Below, piece after piece: positions 28,111 through 36,952 of a stretch of DNA of 64,000 nucleotides. Position numbers and translations under genes: made by a program. The stretch is from Paraburkholderia sp. NMBU_R16 (GTDB lineage Bacteria > Pseudomonadota > Gammaproteobacteria > Burkholderiales > Burkholderiaceae), in contig NZ_JAAAYE010000001.1 of the NCBI RefSeq assembly GCF_013282575.1, positions 144,795 through 208,794 on the forward strand. Reading direction: 5' to 3'. The notes beneath the pieces are model-generated. The model had not been told where the DNA came from. It saw only the letters and a program-made list of their open reading frames with translations, and ran no database searches. How positions within the stretch are numbered: position 1 is the stretch's first letter; each line of letters opens with the position of its first letter.

Positions 28111-28371
28111 TTAGCCATTCTCAGGGGCCCTATCGACTAAATGTCGGGTCGTGTTAATCACGCCATCGACACTGTCCAAAGCCACATTCAGCGCCTCGCC
28201 AAGTAGTTTTTGGTCTTCGACTGATGCATTTTTCCCCAGCACCTCAGCGATGCGCGCGACCGCCTTCAACGTCTCGTGCTGGGACACGCTCCGTGATGTG
28301 CTGCGCCTGGTTGTAAGCCGCTTACGTGGTTGTGGGAAGACGCCCCACCACGCATGGGTGTCAATCGGCAA
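28111..28371 (-). CDS. Small hypothetical protein, possible prophage remnant
   Basis: An 86-aa open frame ending 13 bases before the coiled-coil gene. The second half (LKAVARIAEVLGKNASVEDQ and onward) reads like a real helical protein. The first 30 residues are arginine/serine-rich and may not be coding, so the true start is uncertain. No family recognised. Confidence 0.35.
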   Translation of the reverse strand: MPIDTHAWWGVFPQPRKRLTTRRSTSRSVSQHETLKAVARIAEVLGKNASVEDQKLLGEALNVALDSVDGVINTTRHLVDRAPENG

Positions 28372-28461
28372 AACGGCACGATGGGAAGGAAAGCCGCCGC
28401 AAATTCTTGACGGCCCTGGGATCTGAGGGAACGACCGGAGATGTCATGCCGAGATGATATT

Positions 28462-28536
28462 TGGCCCCCCCACGAGGAATCGAACCTCGATTTCAGGTTT
28501 AGAAGACCCGTGTTCTATCCGTTGAACTATGGGGAG
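28462..28536 (-). tRNA. tRNA-Arg (anticodon UCU)
   Basis: A complete cloverleaf on the minus strand. The 7-bp acceptor stem (CTCCCCA with TGGGGGG) is followed by TA and a D stem GTTC/GAAC. The anticodon loop CTTCTAA gives anticodon UCU, and the T arm is CGAGG-TTCGATT-CCTCG. Discriminator G and an encoded CCA close the gene. The phage-like ORFs lie just beyond its 3' end, a classic integration position. Confidence 0.95.
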
Positions 28537-28650
28537 GCGAAGCCGTTATTGTACGGCGACGCAAGCAGTGCCTGCGTCGGGGGCGAGATTATAACCGAAC
28601 GGCCGCGGGCCGCCGTTCACCCTCGGCCGCCAGGCCCGCCCGCCTTGCGC

Positions 28651-29481
28651 TCAAACCGGCTGCGGGTGCATCAAAAACCAGACCAGGCAAAACGCGCCCG
28701 CAAGAATGCAATAGACACCGAACGCAGCAAGCCGCCCCCGGCCTTCGAAATATCGCATCAGGAACCGCACGCTCAGATAGGCCGCGATGGCCGTCAAGAC
28801 GCCTCCGAGCGCCGCGTCGGCGAGCTGGCCGGGCGCATGGAACAATTTCGGCACCTCCAGCACCCCCGCCGCAAAAATGATCGGCGTGCCGAGCAGGAAC
28901 GAAAACTCCGCCGCTTTCTCGGCGGTCAGCCCAGCCGCGTTGCCCGCGATCATCGTCAGGCCGCTGCGCGAAAAACCGGGCACGAGCGCCCCGATTTGCG
29001 CGAGCCCGACCAAAAACGCCTGTCGATACGTCAGCGCTTCAGGCGGCCTGTGCGCGCGTGCACGCTGCAGCCGGTCGCCCATCCAAAGCAACAGTCCATT
29101 CACGATCAACGCCACCGCCACGATTCGCAGATCGTGAAACACCCGCTCAAGGCGCTTTTCCAGCAGCAGACCGACGATGCCCGCAGGAATCGTGCCTATG
29201 ATGAGCGCCCACATCATGTGCCCTTCGTCGTTGCGGCGCCCGCCCAGCATGGCGAACCAACCCGCGAACAACGCAACCCAGCGCTCGCGAAAGTACCACA
29301 GCAGGGCGAGCGCCGTGCCGAGGTGCAGCGCAACGAGAAACGGAATCAGCTGCGGCGCGTGTTTATCGATGTGCATGCCCACCAGCGCAGGCGCCAGAAG
29401 CGTATGTCCCAAGCTGCTGACGGGGAAAAGTTCGGTGACGCCCTGCAGGACGCTCAGAAAGATCAGAAAGGCAAGTGTCAC
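28651..29481 (-). CDS. uppP: Undecaprenyl-diphosphate phosphatase UppP (BacA)
   Basis: UppP recycles undecaprenyl diphosphate, the lipid carrier for peptidoglycan and polysaccharide synthesis, at the inner membrane. The 276-aa product is the usual length, with multiple membrane helices and both conserved motifs: [15 protein letters not shown] near the N-terminus and [11 protein letters not shown] in the second half. I chose a GTG start at 29481 because AAGGAA precedes it by seven bases; a longer TTG start would add 15 unlikely residues. Confidence 0.96.
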   Translation of the reverse strand: MTLAFLIFLSVLQGVTELFPVSSLGHTLLAPALVGMHIDKHAPQLIPFLVALHLGTALALLWYFRERWVALFAGWFAMLGGRRNDEGHMMWALIIGTIPAGIVGLLLEKRLERVFHDLRIVAVALIVNGLLLWMGDRLQRARAHRPPEALTYRQAFLVGLAQIGALVPGFSRSGLTMIAGNAAGLTAEKAAEFSFLLGTPIIFAAGVLEVPKLFHAPGQLADAALGGVLTAIAAYLSVRFLMRYFEGRGRLAAFGVYCILAGAFCLVWFLMHPQPV

Positions 29482-29679
29482 GCGTCGGTTCCTTTTTTGC
29501 TGACAATAACGGTGAAAATAGAACAACGGGGCCCTCGACCGCCAGGCGCCCGCATGAAGCGCGAGCGATTATGCCCATCGGGTAAGGCCGCGCCAAGCGG
29601 CAGCCTCAATTTTTTCCGATCAAAATGTGACCAAAAACGTCATGTGTCAGTCATAATCGGCTCGGATAATCGTTGCACC

Positions 29680-29691
29680 GTAAACGTTTTC
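29680..29691. promoter_or_regulatory. LacI/PurR-type operator upstream of the LacI regulator
   Basis: GTAAACGTTTTC contains the palindrome AAACGTTT centred on CG, the typical core recognised by LacI/GalR-family repressors. It lies 35 bases before the regulator start, so autoregulation is likely. Confidence 0.6.
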
Positions 29692-29725
29692 ATCTCTCAG
29701 CTCTACCGGGACGGTACCCACTGCG

Positions 29726-30769
29726 ATGAAACATACCATCAAGGATGTGGCCGCTTACGCCGGCTTCTCGATCGCGACGGTGTCGCGTGCAATCAACGCA
29801 CCGCACACGGTCAACCGTGTGACATTGGCGAAAATTCGAGAGGCGATCGAGGCGCTGCAATTCCGACCGAGCCCGCTCGGCCGCCAGTTGCGCGGCGAGC
29901 GCACGCGCCTCGTCGGGATCGTGCTGCCTACGGTCGCGAACCCCGTGTTCGCGCAATGCCTCCAGGGCATCGACGATCTCGCCTCCAGTCAGGGTTATCG
30001 GCTCATGCTGATGACCACTCAGTACGACGCCGCGCGCGAGCGCCACGCCATCGAGACGCTGCTCGCGCAGCGCGTCGAAGGGCTCGTACTCACCGTGGCC
30101 GACGCGGACACCCACCCGCTGCTCGACGAGCTCGACCGCGATGGCATGCGCTACGTGCTCATGCACAACGACACGGTGAGACGGCCGTCGGTATCGGTCG
30201 ATAATCGCCGCGCTGCATTCGACGCTGTCAGCATGCTGATCGAACACGGCCACGAACGCATCGTCATGCTGGCCGGCACCCTCGCCGAGTCGGACCGGGC
30301 GCGGCTGCGCTTTCGGGGCTACGAGGAGGCGATGCTGCGTGCCGGACTCACGCCCGCACCGGCGCTCGAAGTCGATTTCAACGCCGACGAGCTCGCGCCA
30401 TCGGTATTGGCCCATCTGAGCTCGGGGGCGCACCGCCCCACAGCGCTCTTTTGCAGCAACGACCTGCTTGCGATGGTCGTCATGCGCGGGCTGCGGCGCG
30501 CCTCGTTCATGGTGCCGGGCGACATGTCGATCATCGGCTTCGACGGCCTCGCCATCGGGGAGCTGCTCGCGCCACCGCTCGCAAGCGTTTGCACGCCGAA
30601 CCGCGACATCGGCAGCACGGCGTGGCGGCGTCTCATGGCCCGCATCGAAGGGGCCGACGACGGCGAATCGCTCTCGCTGCAGCTCCCGCACTCGGTGCGC
30701 ATGGGCGGAACGATCGGCGCGCTGTCGAGCACCGGCGGCTCCTCCTTGCCGGAGCGACCCGCCGTCTGA
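29726..30769 (+). CDS. LacI-family transcriptional regulator
   Basis: A 347-aa repressor with an N-terminal LacI helix-turn-helix (TIKDVAAYAGFSIATVSRAI) and hinge helix (PSPLGRQLRGERT), then a periplasmic-binding-protein-like ligand domain (LVGIVLPTVANPVFAQCL through MSIIGFDGL). It lies just upstream of, and in the same direction as, an ABC importer and a phosphodiesterase, and probably controls them in response to their substrate. A matching operator sits in its own promoter. Confidence 0.93.
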   Translation: MKHTIKDVAAYAGFSIATVSRAINAPHTVNRVTLAKIREAIEALQFRPSPLGRQLRGERTRLVGIVLPTVANPVFAQCLQGIDDLASSQGYRLMLMTTQYDAARERHAIETLLAQRVEGLVLTVADADTHPLLDELDRDGMRYVLMHNDTVRRPSVSVDNRRAAFDAVSMLIEHGHERIVMLAGTLAESDRARLRFRGYEEAMLRAGLTPAPALEVDFNADELAPSVLAHLSSGAHRPTALFCSNDLLAMVVMRGLRRASFMVPGDMSIIGFDGLAIGELLAPPLASVCTPNRDIGSTAWRRLMARIEGADDGESLSLQLPHSVRMGGTIGALSSTGGSSLPERPAV

Positions 30770-30831
30770 CCGGGCACATCGAGTACGTCCAGTACATCGA
30801 GCGCATCCGTTCCAACGACGCGCTTCGCTTG

Positions 30832-30848
30832 ACACGCGAGGCGCGTGT
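30832..30848. promoter_or_regulatory. Perfect palindrome before the ABC importer genes
   Basis: ACACGCG-AGG-CGCGTGT is a perfect 7-bp inverted repeat 36 bases before the GTG start of the substrate-binding protein. It could be an operator or a leader hairpin. It does not match the AAACGTTT core upstream. Confidence 0.4.
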
Positions 30849-30883
30849 TTCATCCTTCCCTCTGTTTGCATGCAAGGAGACCT

Positions 30884-31930
30884 CACGTGAAATGTCGTCC
30901 CGCTTCCGTCCGGGCAAGACTCGCAAGGTTCGCCGTTGCGAGCGCCGCGGCCATCGGCGTTTTCGGACTGTCGTTCGCAGCCACGGCGCAGGCCGAAGAG
31001 ACCGCGATCTGCTACAACTGCCCTCCCGAATGGGCCGATTGGGCCAGCCAGCTCAAGGCGATCAAGGACAAGACGGGCATCGACGTGCCGTCGGACAATA
31101 AGAACTCGGGCCAGGCGATCGCGCAGCTCATCGCGGAGCAGAAAAGCCCCGTCGCCGATGTCGTCTATCTCGGCGTATCGTCGGCGTTCCAGGCGAAGGA
31201 CAAAGGCGTCGTGCAGCCCTACAAGCCCGCCCATTGGAACGACATCCCCGCGGGGCTGAAGGATCCGCAAGGCTATTGGTTCGCCATCCACTCGGGCACG
31301 CTCGGCTTTTTCGTCAACAAGGATGCACTCGAAGGCAAGCCCGTGCCGCAATCGTGGGCCGATCTGCTCAAACCCGAATACAAGGGCATGGTCGGCTATC
31401 TCGATCCGTCGAGCGCGTTCGTCGGCTATGCCGGCGCCGTTGCGGTCAATCAGGCGTTGGGCGGCACGCTCGATAACTTCACGCCGGGCCTGAAGTGGTT
31501 CGAACAGCTCAAGAAGAATTCGCCGATCGTGCCCAAGCAAACGGCTTATGCCCGCGTGCTTTCGGGCGAGATTCCGATCCTCATCGACTATGACTTCGAC
31601 GCTTATCGCGCCGAGTACAAGGACCACGCGAACGTGGCTTTCGTGATCCCGAAGGAAGGCACGATCACGGTGCCCTATGTCATGAGTCTCGTCAAAGGTG
31701 CGCCGCACGAGGCAAACGGCAAGAAAGTGCTCGACTTCGTCTTGTCCGACGAAGGCCAGCGGCTTTGGGCCAACGCTTACCTGCGCCCGGTACGCGCGAG
31801 CGCGATGAGCAAGGAGGCTGCCGCCAAATTCCTGCCGGCCAGCGAATACGCTCGCGCCAAGACTGTCGACTTCGCGAAAATGGCGGAAAAGCAGCAGCAA
31901 TTCGGTCAGGATTACTTGAAAACGAGATAA
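30884..31930 (+). CDS. ABC importer periplasmic substrate-binding protein
   Basis: A 348-aa secreted binding protein of the iron/polyamine/phosphonate-type class. The signal peptide ends at AQA before EETAICYNCP. The body has the class features NKDALEGKPVPQSWADLL, KGMVGYLDPSSAFVGYAGA and a late GQRLWANAYLRPVR. GTG at 30884 is chosen for its AAGGAG site eight bases upstream; the ATG further out would give a poor signal peptide. The ligand is not readable from sequence. The downstream phosphodiesterase suggests a phosphodiester or phosphonate. Confidence 0.9.
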   Translation, partial: HVKCRPASVRARLARFAVASAAAIGVFGLSFAATAQAEETAICYNCPPEWADWASQLKAIKDKTGIDVPSDNKNSGQAIAQLIAEQKSPVADVVYLGVSSAFQAKDKGVVQPYKPAHWNDIPAGLKDPQGYWFAIHSGTLGFFVNKDALEGKPVPQSWADLLKPEYKGMVGYLDPSSAFVGYAGAVAVNQALGGTLDNFTPGLKWFEQLKKNSPIVPKQTAYARVLSGEIPILIDYDFDAYRAEYKDHANVAFVIPKEGTITVPYVMSLVKGAPHEANGKKVLDFVLSDEGQRLWANAYLRPVRASAMSKEAAAKFLPASEYARAKTVDFAKMAEKQQQFGQDYLKTR

Positions 31931-32026
31931 CGCGCTTCACGCGCACAGGCAATCCGGCACGGGTGCCGCGCCGCTCTTCGCGACGCCCGTGCGGCGGTAT
32001 GGCGCCGCTTCACCGCGGCTTTCGAC

Positions 32027-32851
32027 ATGCAAGACATCACTTTTCCTCTGCACTGGCGTATCGCGCTCGTCGCCCCCGCGCTCGCGATCTTCCTCGCGTT
32101 CTGGCTGCTGCCAATGGGTGTGCTCGCCCAGGTGAGCGCCAACGGGCACGCCTTTGGAACGTATCGCGCCCTGCTCGCCAACCCGCGCTACATGGGCAGT
32201 CTCGGCGCAACCGTCGCGCTGTCGGCAGCCGTCACGCTCGCTACGCTCGTGCTGTCGGTCATCGCGGGCCTGCTGCTCGCGCGTCGCACGTTCGCCGGAA
32301 AAGGCACGCTCGTCGCGCTGCTCACCTTTCCGCTCGCGTTTCCGGGTGTCGTCGTGGGCTTCATGGTCATCATGCTGGCCGGCCGTCAAGGGCTCATCGG
32401 CGCGCTCACCGAAAAGCTGACGGGCGACAAATGGGTCTTCGCATACTCCATGGCCGGCCTTTTTTGCGGGTATCTCTACTTTTCGATTCCGCGCGTGATC
32501 GTCACCGTGATGGCATCGGCGACGAAGCTCGATCCGGCGCTCGAGGAAGCGGCGCGCTCGCTCGGCGCGTCGTCCTGGCAAGTTACGCGCGATGTGGTAC
32601 TGCCGGGTCTCGCGCCCGGGCTCATCGCAGCCGGCGCGATCTGCTTCGCGACGGCAATGGGCGCGTTCGGCACGGCGTTCACGCTGGCGACGGACATCGA
32701 CGTACTGCCGATGACGATCTACACCGAGTTCACGCTCAACGCGAACATGGTGACAGCGGCCGGGTTATCGATCGTGCTCGGCCTCGTGACGTGGCTCGTG
32801 CTCGCGCTTGCGCGCAGCATGACGGGCTCGACCGTCGCGGCCACCGCGTGA
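32027..32851 (+). CDS. ABC importer permease, first subunit
   Basis: A 274-aa inner-membrane permease of the binding-protein-dependent transport family, with about six membrane helices. The cytoplasmic coupling loop is LEEAARSLGASSWQVTRDVV-LPGLAPGLIAG-like, with the EAA...G motif that contacts the ATPase. It follows the binding-protein gene and precedes the second permease by seven bases. Confidence 0.93.
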   Translation: MQDITFPLHWRIALVAPALAIFLAFWLLPMGVLAQVSANGHAFGTYRALLANPRYMGSLGATVALSAAVTLATLVLSVIAGLLLARRTFAGKGTLVALLTFPLAFPGVVVGFMVIMLAGRQGLIGALTEKLTGDKWVFAYSMAGLFCGYLYFSIPRVIVTVMASATKLDPALEEAARSLGASSWQVTRDVVLPGLAPGLIAAGAICFATAMGAFGTAFTLATDIDVLPMTIYTEFTLNANMVTAAGLSIVLGLVTWLVLALARSMTGSTVAATA

Positions 32852-32858
32852 GGCCCGC

Positions 32859-33743
32859 ATGAGTGTACTCGTCGATACCAAAACGGACATGAAGCGAAGC
32901 GCGCGCGGCCCGGCACGCAGCATCGGCACGCGGCACCTGCTCGCGCTCGGCCAATGGGTCGTCACACTCTCGCTCACGGCCTTTCTCGTCGTGCCAGTCG
33001 TCATGTCGATCATGGCCGGCTTGACCGTCAATTATTTTCGCGGCATTTCGAGCGGCTTGACGCTGCGTTGGGTCGCCCAGGTATGGGCGCAGTATCACGC
33101 GTCGGTGTTCCTCTCGCTCGAAGTGGCAGCCGCCACGCTCGTCGTCACGCTCGTCACCGGCGTGCCGGCCGCTTACGCGATCGCCCGCAGCAAAACGCGC
33201 GCGGCGCGCATCGTCGAAGAACTGCTCGTCTTGCCCGTCGCGCTGCCCGGACTCGCTTCGGCGCTTGCCCTCATCATCGTCTATGGTGGCTACGCGCCGT
33301 TTCGCACGAGCGTCGCATTCATCGTCGCGGGCCATGTCGTCTTCACGCTGCCGTTCATGGTGCGCGCCGTCGCAGCGGTCGCCGCGAGCGCCGATCTGCG
33401 CGTCCTCGAAGAAGGCGCCGCCAGTCTCGGCGCCACGTTCTGGCAGCGCTTTACAACCGTCGTGCTGCCGAACCTGCGCCCGGGGATCGTGGCCGGCGCG
33501 CTTGCCGTCGTCACGTTGTCGATCGGCGAATTCAACCTCACGTGGATGCTGCACACGCCCACTACGAAGACGCTGCCCGTCGGCCTCGCCGACACCTACG
33601 CCTCCCTGCGTATCGAAATTGGCAGCGCTTATACGATCGTCTTTTTTCTCATGACGATGCCCTTGCTCGTCGCCATGCAGTGGCTCGGCCTCGATGCGAC
33701 CGGTCAGCGCGCGCTGCGCGAGCGTGCCGGCGCGCGCCGCTAA
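32859..33743 (+). CDS. ABC importer permease, second subunit
   Basis: A 294-aa permease related to its neighbour, with an extra basic N-terminal tail of about 25 residues before the first membrane helix. Its EAA loop reads LEEGAASLGATFWQRFTTVV then LPNLRPGIVAGAL. It would pair with the first permease to form the heterodimeric channel. Confidence 0.93.
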   Translation: MSVLVDTKTDMKRSARGPARSIGTRHLLALGQWVVTLSLTAFLVVPVVMSIMAGLTVNYFRGISSGLTLRWVAQVWAQYHASVFLSLEVAAATLVVTLVTGVPAAYAIARSKTRAARIVEELLVLPVALPGLASALALIIVYGGYAPFRTSVAFIVAGHVVFTLPFMVRAVAAVAASADLRVLEEGAASLGATFWQRFTTVVLPNLRPGIVAGALAVVTLSIGEFNLTWMLHTPTTKTLPVGLADTYASLRIEIGSAYTIVFFLMTMPLLVAMQWLGLDATGQRALRERAGARR

Positions 33744-33763
33744 CCCTCCTCTCGTTCGCCGCG

Positions 33764-34837
33764 ATGAAATTCACTCCCATCCCGATCACGCTGACGCACT
33801 GTGCGAAAACGTTTCAAGTCACGCGCGTGCTCGAGCCGATCGACCTCTCGATCGAGGCCGGCGAGACCGTCGTGCTGCTTGGGCCGTCCGGCTGCGGCAA
33901 AACAACGACGCTACGCATCGTCGCCGGACTCGAGACTCCCGATGCGGGCGGCAAGGTCGCGTTTGGCGACGACGACGTCACCCATTTGCCGATCGAGCGC
34001 CGGCAAGTCGGCATGGTTTTTCAAAGCTATGCGCTATTTCCGAATCTCGATGTGCGGGGAAACGTCGGCTATGGGTTGCGCATCGCCAGAACGGAGGCCT
34101 CGCTCGCGCGCCGGCGCGTGGACGAACTGCTCGCGATGATGCGGCTCGAAGCGCACGCCGACAAGCCGATCGACAAGCTCTCCGGCGGCCAGCGTCAGCG
34201 GGTCGCACTGGCGCGTGCGCTCGCGCGCGAGCCACGCGTGTTGTTGCTCGACGAGCCGCTTACGGCACTCGATGCGAAGCTGCGCGATACGTTGCGTCGC
34301 GAAATGAATACGCTGCTGCGCAGCCTCGGCGTGACGACGATCTACGTGACGCACGATCAGGCGGAAGCCATGGAACTCGGCGACCGCATCGTCGTCATGA
34401 GCGCCGGTCGCATCGAGCAAGTGGGCACGCCACGCGATATCTACTACCGCCCCGCGACGCGTCACGTCGCGCAATTCGTCGGCACGCTCAACCGGATCGC
34501 CGGTCGTCGCCACGACGGGCACCTGAACACCCTCGGCGGTTCGATCGTGCTGCCCGCATCGATCGCGAGCGGCAGCGGTGCGCCGGCCGCCGCGACTCAT
34601 GCGGATGAGATCGAGCTGTTCTTCCGCCCCGAGGATGCGCGCCTCGTAGCACCCCTCCGGGCATCGCTGCGCGGCGTCGTCGAAACGGTTGCATTCCTCG
34701 GCGAGCGCACCCGCGTGACGGTGACCGGCGCCGCGCCCGATGCACTCGTGATCGACGCGGGCGGCCGCTTCCCACTGACGCCCGGCGATGCCGTCGGCAT
34801 CGAACTGAACTCCGACGGGCTCATCGCGCTGCCTTGA
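33764..34837 (+). CDS. ABC importer ATP-binding protein
   Basis: A 357-aa ATPase subunit. Walker A is LGPSGCGKTTT, the Q loop is VFQSYALFPNLDV, the ABC signature LSGGQRQRVALARALA, Walker B VLLLDEPLTALD and the switch histidine TIYVTHDQAEAM. A C-terminal TOBE-like domain (about residues 270-357) is typical of the spermidine/iron/sugar ATPases. The ATG at 33764 is used; the open frame upstream overlaps the second permease and is not coding. Confidence 0.95.
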   Translation: MKFTPIPITLTHCAKTFQVTRVLEPIDLSIEAGETVVLLGPSGCGKTTTLRIVAGLETPDAGGKVAFGDDDVTHLPIERRQVGMVFQSYALFPNLDVRGNVGYGLRIARTEASLARRRVDELLAMMRLEAHADKPIDKLSGGQRQRVALARALAREPRVLLLDEPLTALDAKLRDTLRREMNTLLRSLGVTTIYVTHDQAEAMELGDRIVVMSAGRIEQVGTPRDIYYRPATRHVAQFVGTLNRIAGRRHDGHLNTLGGSIVLPASIASGSGAPAAATHADEIELFFRPEDARLVAPLRASLRGVVETVAFLGERTRVTVTGAAPDALVIDAGGRFPLTPGDAVGIELNSDGLIALP

Positions 34838-34876
34838 GCGCGTCCGTACGAACATTTTTTTGATCACGGAATTTTC

Positions 34877-35704
34877 ATGCTGCTGGCTCAAATCAGCGAT
34901 CTACACATCAAACGTCCCGGCGCGCTGGCCTATCGGCGCGTCGATACCGCCGCAGCGCTTACGCGCACGATCGAGCGGCTCAACGCGCTGACGCCGCGCC
35001 CGGAGGCCGTCGTGGTCACGGGCGATCTCGTCGACCTCGGCACCGTCGAGGAATATCGGCACCTGCGGGCGCTGCTCGCGCCCCTCGCCATCCCCTACTA
35101 TCTGCTCATCGGCAATCACGACGAACCCGAGGCGCTGCGCGAGGTCTTCGACGATCACGCCTATCTGCACACGGGGGAGACGTTCTTGCAGTACGCCGTC
35201 GATGTCGGTCCGCTGCGGCTTGTCGCGCTCGACTCGAGGACACCCGGTGCAAGCGCCGGCATGCTTGACGAGACACGCCTCGCATGGCTCGAAGCACAGC
35301 TCGAAGCGGCGCGTGCGCGGCCCGTCGTCGTCGCTTTACATCATCCGCCGTTCCTCTCCGGTATCGACCACATGGATCGCCAGCGACTCGACGCAACCTC
35401 GAGTACCCGGCTCGCCGACATCATCCGCCGCTTCGACAATATCGAGCGTGTGATCTGCGGGCATGTGCATCGGCCGATCGTCACGCGCTTCGCGGGGACG
35501 ATTGCCATGTCGGTGCCCGCTCCCGCGCATCAGGTGGCGCTCGACTTGCGCGAAAACGCACCGTCGGCGTTCCGGCTCGAACCTCCCGCGTTCGCACTGC
35601 ATCAGTACACCCGCGCGGCGGGGCTCGTCTCGCATCACGCGTATATCGACGAGGGCGAGGGTCCCTATCCGTTTTACGAACCGAGCGGCAAGCTCATCGA
35701 TTGA
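34877..35704 (+). CDS. GpdQ-like binuclear metallophosphodiesterase
   Basis: A 275-aa cytoplasmic phosphodiesterase of the GpdQ/cyclic-nucleotide-PDE class. The metal ligands fall almost exactly where they do in Enterobacter GpdQ: D8 and H10 (ISDLHIK), D50 (VVTGDLVDLG), N80 with H81 (LIGNHDE), H156 (ALHHPP) and H196/H198 (CGHVHRP). GpdQ cleaves glycerophosphodiesters and related diesters. Its position as last gene of a LacI-controlled importer suggests it cleaves the imported compound. A cyclic-nucleotide substrate cannot be excluded. Confidence 0.9.
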   Translation: MLLAQISDLHIKRPGALAYRRVDTAAALTRTIERLNALTPRPEAVVVTGDLVDLGTVEEYRHLRALLAPLAIPYYLLIGNHDEPEALREVFDDHAYLHTGETFLQYAVDVGPLRLVALDSRTPGASAGMLDETRLAWLEAQLEAARARPVVVALHHPPFLSGIDHMDRQRLDATSSTRLADIIRRFDNIERVICGHVHRPIVTRFAGTIAMSVPAPAHQVALDLRENAPSAFRLEPPAFALHQYTRAAGLVSHHAYIDEGEGPYPFYEPSGKLID

Positions 35705-35712
35705 ACGAGCTC

Positions 35713-36912
35713 GTGTCCGACCCAGCCGATTCGACCCGCGACGAACCCGAGCGCCACTATTCGCGCGGGCTGCTCATGCTGCTCGCGACGATTGCCGGCG
35801 TGTCGGCCGCGAACATCTACTACAACCAGCCGCTACTCGACGACTTGCGCGCGAGCTACGCGCAAGAGGCCGCGTGGGTCGGCGCGGTGCCGGCAGCCAC
35901 TCAGCTCGGTTACGCGGCCGGCATGCTGCTGCTCGCGCCGCTCGGCGACCGCTTCGATCGCCGGCGCCTGATCCTGATGCAGATCGCCGGCCTCATGCTC
36001 GCCCTCAGCGTGGCCGCGCTCGCCCCGACGCTCGCGATCCTGGCTGTCGCGAGCTTCGCGATCGGCGTGCTCGCCACCATCGCGCAACAAGCCGTCCCGT
36101 TCGCGGCGGAATTGGCGCCGCCGGCCGAACGAGGTCATGCGGTCGGCACGGTCATGAGCGGCCTTTTGCTGGGTATCTTGCTCGCGCGCACCGCGGCGGG
36201 ATTCATCGCTCAGTATTTGGGTTGGCGGATGGTCTTCGCAGTTTCGGTAGTCGCGCTCCTGGCGCTGGCCGCCGTGGTCATCGCGCGGTTGCCGAAGAGC
36301 CGTCCGACCTCCACGCTGTCTTACGGCAAACTGCTTGGGTCGATGTGGCATCTCGCGCGCGAACTCCCGGGGCTGCGCGAAGCATCGCTGACGGGCGCCG
36401 CGCTCTTCGCTGCATTCAGTGCGTTCTGGTCGGTCCTGACGCTGCTGCTCGCGCGCGCGCCGTTTCATCTCGGCCCGCAGGCCGCAGGCCTTTTCGGCAT
36501 CGTCGGCGCGGCCGGCGCGCTCGCGGCGCCTGTCGCCGGCCGTTTCGCCGACAAGCGGGGGCCGCGCGCCGTGATTTCGCTTTCGATCGTGCTCGTCGCG
36601 CTGTCGTTCGTCGTCTTCGGTCTATCGGCGACGAGCATCGTCGGACTGATCCTCGGCGTCATCGTGCTCGATATCGGCGTGCAGGCCGCGCAGATTTCGA
36701 ACCAGGCGCGCATCTATGCGCTCAAGCCCGATGCCCGCAGCCGGGTCAACACCGTGTACATGGTCTGCTATTTCATCGGCGGCGCCACCGGCTCGGCGGC
36801 CAGCGCGCTGGCCTGGCGCCGCTTCGGCTGGACCGGCACCTGCGCGGCCGGCTTCGCGTTCGCACTCGTCGCCGCGGCGCGCCATGTCCATTGGCGCAAA
36901 ACGGCCGGCTAG
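35713..36912 (+). CDS. Major facilitator superfamily transporter
   Basis: A 399-aa, roughly 12-helix MFS protein of the exporter-type subgroup marked by GVSAANIYYNQPLL near residue 30. The loop 2-3 motif is GDRFDRRRL, and the equivalent later loop is GRFADKRGPR. GTG at 35713 is used; a TTG at 35701 overlaps the phosphodiesterase stop and would couple it to that gene. It may export a product of the upstream pathway; the substrate is unknown. Confidence 0.88.
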   Translation: MSDPADSTRDEPERHYSRGLLMLLATIAGVSAANIYYNQPLLDDLRASYAQEAAWVGAVPAATQLGYAAGMLLLAPLGDRFDRRRLILMQIAGLMLALSVAALAPTLAILAVASFAIGVLATIAQQAVPFAAELAPPAERGHAVGTVMSGLLLGILLARTAAGFIAQYLGWRMVFAVSVVALLALAAVVIARLPKSRPTSTLSYGKLLGSMWHLARELPGLREASLTGAALFAAFSAFWSVLTLLLARAPFHLGPQAAGLFGIVGAAGALAAPVAGRFADKRGPRAVISLSIVLVALSFVVFGLSATSIVGLILGVIVLDIGVQAAQISNQARIYALKPDARSRVNTVYMVCYFIGGATGSAASALAWRRFGWTGTCAAGFAFALVAAARHVHWRKTAG

Positions 36913-36945
36913 GGCTGCGCGAAGCGGAACCGTCCTCGCGCAGCC
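36913..36945. terminator. Hairpin between converging genes
   Basis: GGCTGCGCG and CGCGCAGCC form a perfect 9-bp stem with a 15-base loop, directly between the end of the MFS gene and the end of the converging lipoprotein gene. There is no T run, so it may be a weak or rho-assisted terminator. Confidence 0.4.
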
Positions 36946-36952
36946 GCGCGCG

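Noticed and set aside
32954..33763. 270-codon N-terminal extension of the ABC ATPase
   Set aside because: It overlaps the second permease in another frame and is arginine-rich; the ATPase domain begins at the ATG at 33764.
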